Origin: an uncultured Muribaculaceae bacterium
GTDB taxonomy: Bacteria; Bacteroidota; Bacteroidia; Bacteroidales; Muribaculaceae
Direction: 5' to 3'
Length of the DNA: 64,000 nucleotides
Assembly: GCA_910586995.1 (NCBI GenBank)
Contig: CAJUKZ010000011.1
Coordinates: 1 to 64,000, forward strand
Each line of letters starts with the position of its first letter. Position 1 is the stretch's first letter. The notes under the pieces were generated by a model. That model did no database searches. It had not been told where the DNA came from and saw only the letters and a list, made by a program, of their open reading frames with translations. Shown here in pieces: positions 61,811 through 64,000 of this stretch. A program made the position numbers and the translations under genes.

Positions 61811-63574
61811 ATGAGAATATTATCAACTGTTCTGCTGATGGCTTCGGCCACAGTGAGTGTGTTTCCCGCCGTTGGAGCGGAGAGGTATGTTGAGCCGGTA
61901 GATACGGCGACAGTCGATTGCAGTGGATGGGACCGGTTTGTTGCCCCTCTGGAGTTTACATGGGCTTCCAAGGATGTGCATTACCGGCAATTTCAAACTC
62001 CGGATGTCATGCCTTTGGCTGTGGCCGACACCACAGTATCGGCCTGGCGCGGGGAGCGTATCGGCTTGGAAGCGCTGCTCGTGGCTACGGAGGCTGCCGG
62101 ACCGCTAAAGGTGAAGCTGTCGGAGATTACAAAGAATGGACGCAGACTCGCGTCCACAGATGCATCATATGCAGCTTTCATGCGTTATGTGATTACTACG
62201 GCATATAATACATGTGGTTATCCCGACGCTAATCTGCCGACTTACACTGTTCCCGATATGATAGATCTTCCGGGGGCTGAGGTGGAAATGGCGGCGCGTT
62301 CGGTGCGTCCCGTATGGTGCTCAGTGGAAGTGCCTCGGGATGCAGATCCGGGAGTCTATAGCGGTCGGCTTAGTGTGACTGACGCTTCCGGTCGTGAAGT
62401 GGCTGCCTTGCGGTTGAATGTGGACGTGAACGCGCACACCCTTCCCGAGCCGAAGGATTATGCGTTTGTACTGGACATGTGGCAGCAACCATATTCAGTG
62501 TCGCGGTACTATGGTGTCGAGCCTTGGAGTGATGAACATTTCAGCTATCTTGCGCCGTATGCCGATATGCTTGCCCGTGCCGGACAGAAAAACGTGTCGG
62601 TGATCCTGTTCTACGAACCCTGGGGAGAGCAGAGCAACGACAAGTTTGAACCTATGGTGGAGACTGTAAGAAAAAAAGACGGTTCATGGAGCTATGACTA
62701 CACCGTAATGGACCGCTATGTGGAATTTATGGCCGATCACGGGGTAGACGCCGGTATAAGCTGCTTTACAATGATACCTTGGGACATGCAGTTCAGATAT
62801 TTCGACGAGACTACCGGTAAATACGAATTTTTAAAGACCAAGACATCCGCTCCTGAATATGAGGCTCTGTGGACTGATTTTCTCCAGAATCTGGCAGCTC
62901 ATCTGAAATCTAAGGGCTGGTATGATAAAAGCATGATAGTAATGGACGAACGCGGACTGTCCGACATGCTCGACGCCTATAGAGTGGCCAAGGCTGCTGT
63001 GCCGGACATCAAGATGTCGCTCGCCGGCAATTATCATGATGAACTTGTGAATGATCTTGAGAGCTATACAGTGATAAAGGGAGATTTCTTCCCTGAAGAT
63101 GTGTTAAGCAGCCGCAGGGATAAAGGATTTACTTCGTTGATGTACACCTGCTGTGCCACACCTGCTCCAAGTCAGTTCTCCAACAGTGCGCCTGCCGATG
63201 GCGCATATCTGCCGGTTTATTCCACGGCCACCGGATTCGACGGATATTTGCACTGGTCGTTTACCAACTGGACTGATAATCCGATGACAGATACCCGCTT
63301 CCACATGTTTGCACCCGGAGATACGTATTTCGTGTATCCTGACGGGCGCAGTTCGATACGCTACGAGCGTATGCTTGAAGGTGTGCAGATGAGTGAGAAG
63401 TTGCAGATTCTGCGCGATGAGTTCCGCAAGGCTGGAGATATTGCATCCCTTGAGGCACTTGAGGAGGCTCTGATACCGATCCGCAGCGGTGCTATGACTG
63501 CATATTATCCTACTTCGAAAGTTGTAAATCTCTTGCAGAAAGCAATAGAGAAGCTTAGTATGGGAGGCAAGTAG
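61811..63574 (+). CDS. Glycoside hydrolase family 123-like protein (DUF4091)
   Basis: 587 residues. Signal peptide about 1-23. N-terminal beta-sandwich (about 25-210) precedes a (beta/alpha)8 catalytic domain (about 215-530) with DYAFVLDMWQQPY, MIPWDMQFRYFDE, IVMDERGLSDML and WSFTNWTDNPM. The adjacent Asp-Glu in MDERG is the catalytic pair seen in GH123 beta-N-acetylgalactosaminidases. Substrate is therefore probably a terminal GalNAc on host or microbial glycans. It is monocistronic, with no susC/susD pair nearby, and has a strong terminator. Confidence 0.82.
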   Translation: MRILSTVLLMASATVSVFPAVGAERYVEPVDTATVDCSGWDRFVAPLEFTWASKDVHYRQFQTPDVMPLAVADTTVSAWRGERIGLEALLVATEAAGPLKVKLSEITKNGRRLASTDASYAAFMRYVITTAYNTCGYPDANLPTYTVPDMIDLPGAEVEMAARSVRPVWCSVEVPRDADPGVYSGRLSVTDASGREVAALRLNVDVNAHTLPEPKDYAFVLDMWQQPYSVSRYYGVEPWSDEHFSYLAPYADMLARAGQKNVSVILFYEPWGEQSNDKFEPMVETVRKKDGSWSYDYTVMDRYVEFMADHGVDAGISCFTMIPWDMQFRYFDETTGKYEFLKTKTSAPEYEALWTDFLQNLAAHLKSKGWYDKSMIVMDERGLSDMLDAYRVAKAAVPDIKMSLAGNYHDELVNDLESYTVIKGDFFPEDVLSSRRDKGFTSLMYTCCATPAPSQFSNSAPADGAYLPVYSTATGFDGYLHWSFTNWTDNPMTDTRFHMFAPGDTYFVYPDGRSSIRYERMLEGVQMSEKLQILRDEFRKAGDIASLEALEEALIPIRSGAMTAYYPTSKVVNLLQKAIEKLSMGGK

Positions 63575-63605
63575 CAGGTGCTATCTGATAGCCAAGGTAC
63601 ATAAG

Positions 63606-63659
63606 AACTAAAGCCGCCGGCAAGGATTCATTCCCCTTGCCGGCGGCTTTAGTTTTTTT
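63606..63659 (+). terminator. Strong terminator of the GH123-like gene
   Basis: A perfect 20-pair stem (63606-63625 with 63635-63654, rich in GCCGCCGGC) has a nine-base loop and is followed by T7. It ends 24 bases before the convergent CoA-transferase stop. Confidence 0.9.
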
Positions 63660-63682
63660 ATGTCATGGATTTATTGCCTGTA

Positions 63683-64000
63683 TCAGCGGAGGAACTTACC
63701 GAAGTCGGCGTTTCGCATGTCGCCGGTCTCGTTGAATGCTGCGTGGAATGCGAATGCTGCGGTGAGGCTGTGTGGTGTCTGGCCACCCTTGCCTATCTTC
63801 AGGTATTCGCGCAGCAGCGGGCGATAGTCGGGATGTGCGCAGTTGTCGATGATGGCCTGAGCTTTCTGTACAGGATCTTTTGCGCGGAGGTCTGCCACGC
63901 CCTGGTCTGTAATGAGGATGTCGACTGAGTGCTCGCTGTGGTCGGCATGTGCCACCATCGGGACGATGTTGGAGATGAGTCCGCCTTTGGTGACAGAGGG
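63683..64000 (-). CDS. Acetyl-CoA hydrolase/transferase family protein, C-terminal part
   Basis: Partial gene; the 5' end lies beyond 64000. The last 105 residues show GGLISNIVPMVAHADHSEHS, VDILITDQGVADLRAKDP, and the ending NADFGKFLR, typical of acetyl-CoA hydrolase or succinate CoA-transferase proteins (Cat1/ScpC type). These move CoA between acetate, succinate or propionate in fermenting Bacteroidales. The catalytic Glu region is not in the window, so the substrate cannot be judged. Confidence 0.85.
   Translation of the reverse strand, partial: PSVTKGGLISNIVPMVAHADHSEHSVDILITDQGVADLRAKDPVQKAQAIIDNCAHPDYRPLLREYLKIGKGGQTPHSLTAAFAFHAAFNETGDMRNADFGKFLR

Overview
The window reads as chromosome from a Bacteroidales bacterium, probably of the Muribaculaceae or a close relative. 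The reasons are the many Bacteroidota-only families (TamL, DUF6048/DUF6452, DUF4491, DUF6359, DUF2027-Smr, DUF4199), proteins ending in type 9 secretion sorting domains, and start sites preceded by the Bacteroidota promoter pattern TAnnTTTG with TTTG or TTG about 20 bases upstream. No rRNA, tRNA, CRISPR array or insertion sequence was recognised. Family names come from reading the proteins; no database search was run.

Layout. 1-98: two copies of a 24-base repeat carrying leftward promoters. 231-833: a secreted DUF6359 protein. 1201-8344: tamB-tamL envelope assembly pair, meeting rlmH tail to tail. 8922-15548: a compact rightward operon nadC, ftsE-like, lysC, lysA, ybaK-like, aroC, radical SAM. 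15543-19363: an AT-rich leftward pair, a secreted C13/caspase-like peptidase followed by a leucine-rich-repeat lipoprotein. 19631-23618: korA-korB and cysK, leftward. 23619-25962: a gene-poor stretch around one yhcG/DUF1016 nuclease. 25963-32944: operon metG, ansA, dgt, TPM-domain protein, sugar kinase. 33495-35368: DUF2027-Smr protein and EFR1 flavodoxin-ferredoxin protein. 35540-37850: two unknown small proteins and a phage-portal-like protein with no other phage genes. 37935-45241: leftward ompA, gdhA, DAHP synthase-chorismate mutase, DUF3108, pepP and gamma carbonic anhydrase. 45448-49355: a second copy of the C13 peptidase plus LRR lipoprotein cassette. 49595-61637: leftward helicase, a six-gene operon (DUF4199, glycosyltransferase, nitroreductase, DUF6452, DUF6048, rubrerythrin), PHP phosphatase, cstA, floA, TPR protein, acetyltransferase and DUF3108. 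61811-63574: a GH123-like glycoside hydrolase. The right edge cuts an acetyl-CoA hydrolase/transferase gene.

Most of the window is core metabolism: lysine and chorismate synthesis, ferredoxin-linked 2-oxoacid metabolism, nitrogen assimilation, NAD synthesis. The parts most likely to hold undescribed biology are the two paralogous peptidase-lipoprotein cassettes about 30 kb apart and the orphan portal module at 35.5-37.9 kb.
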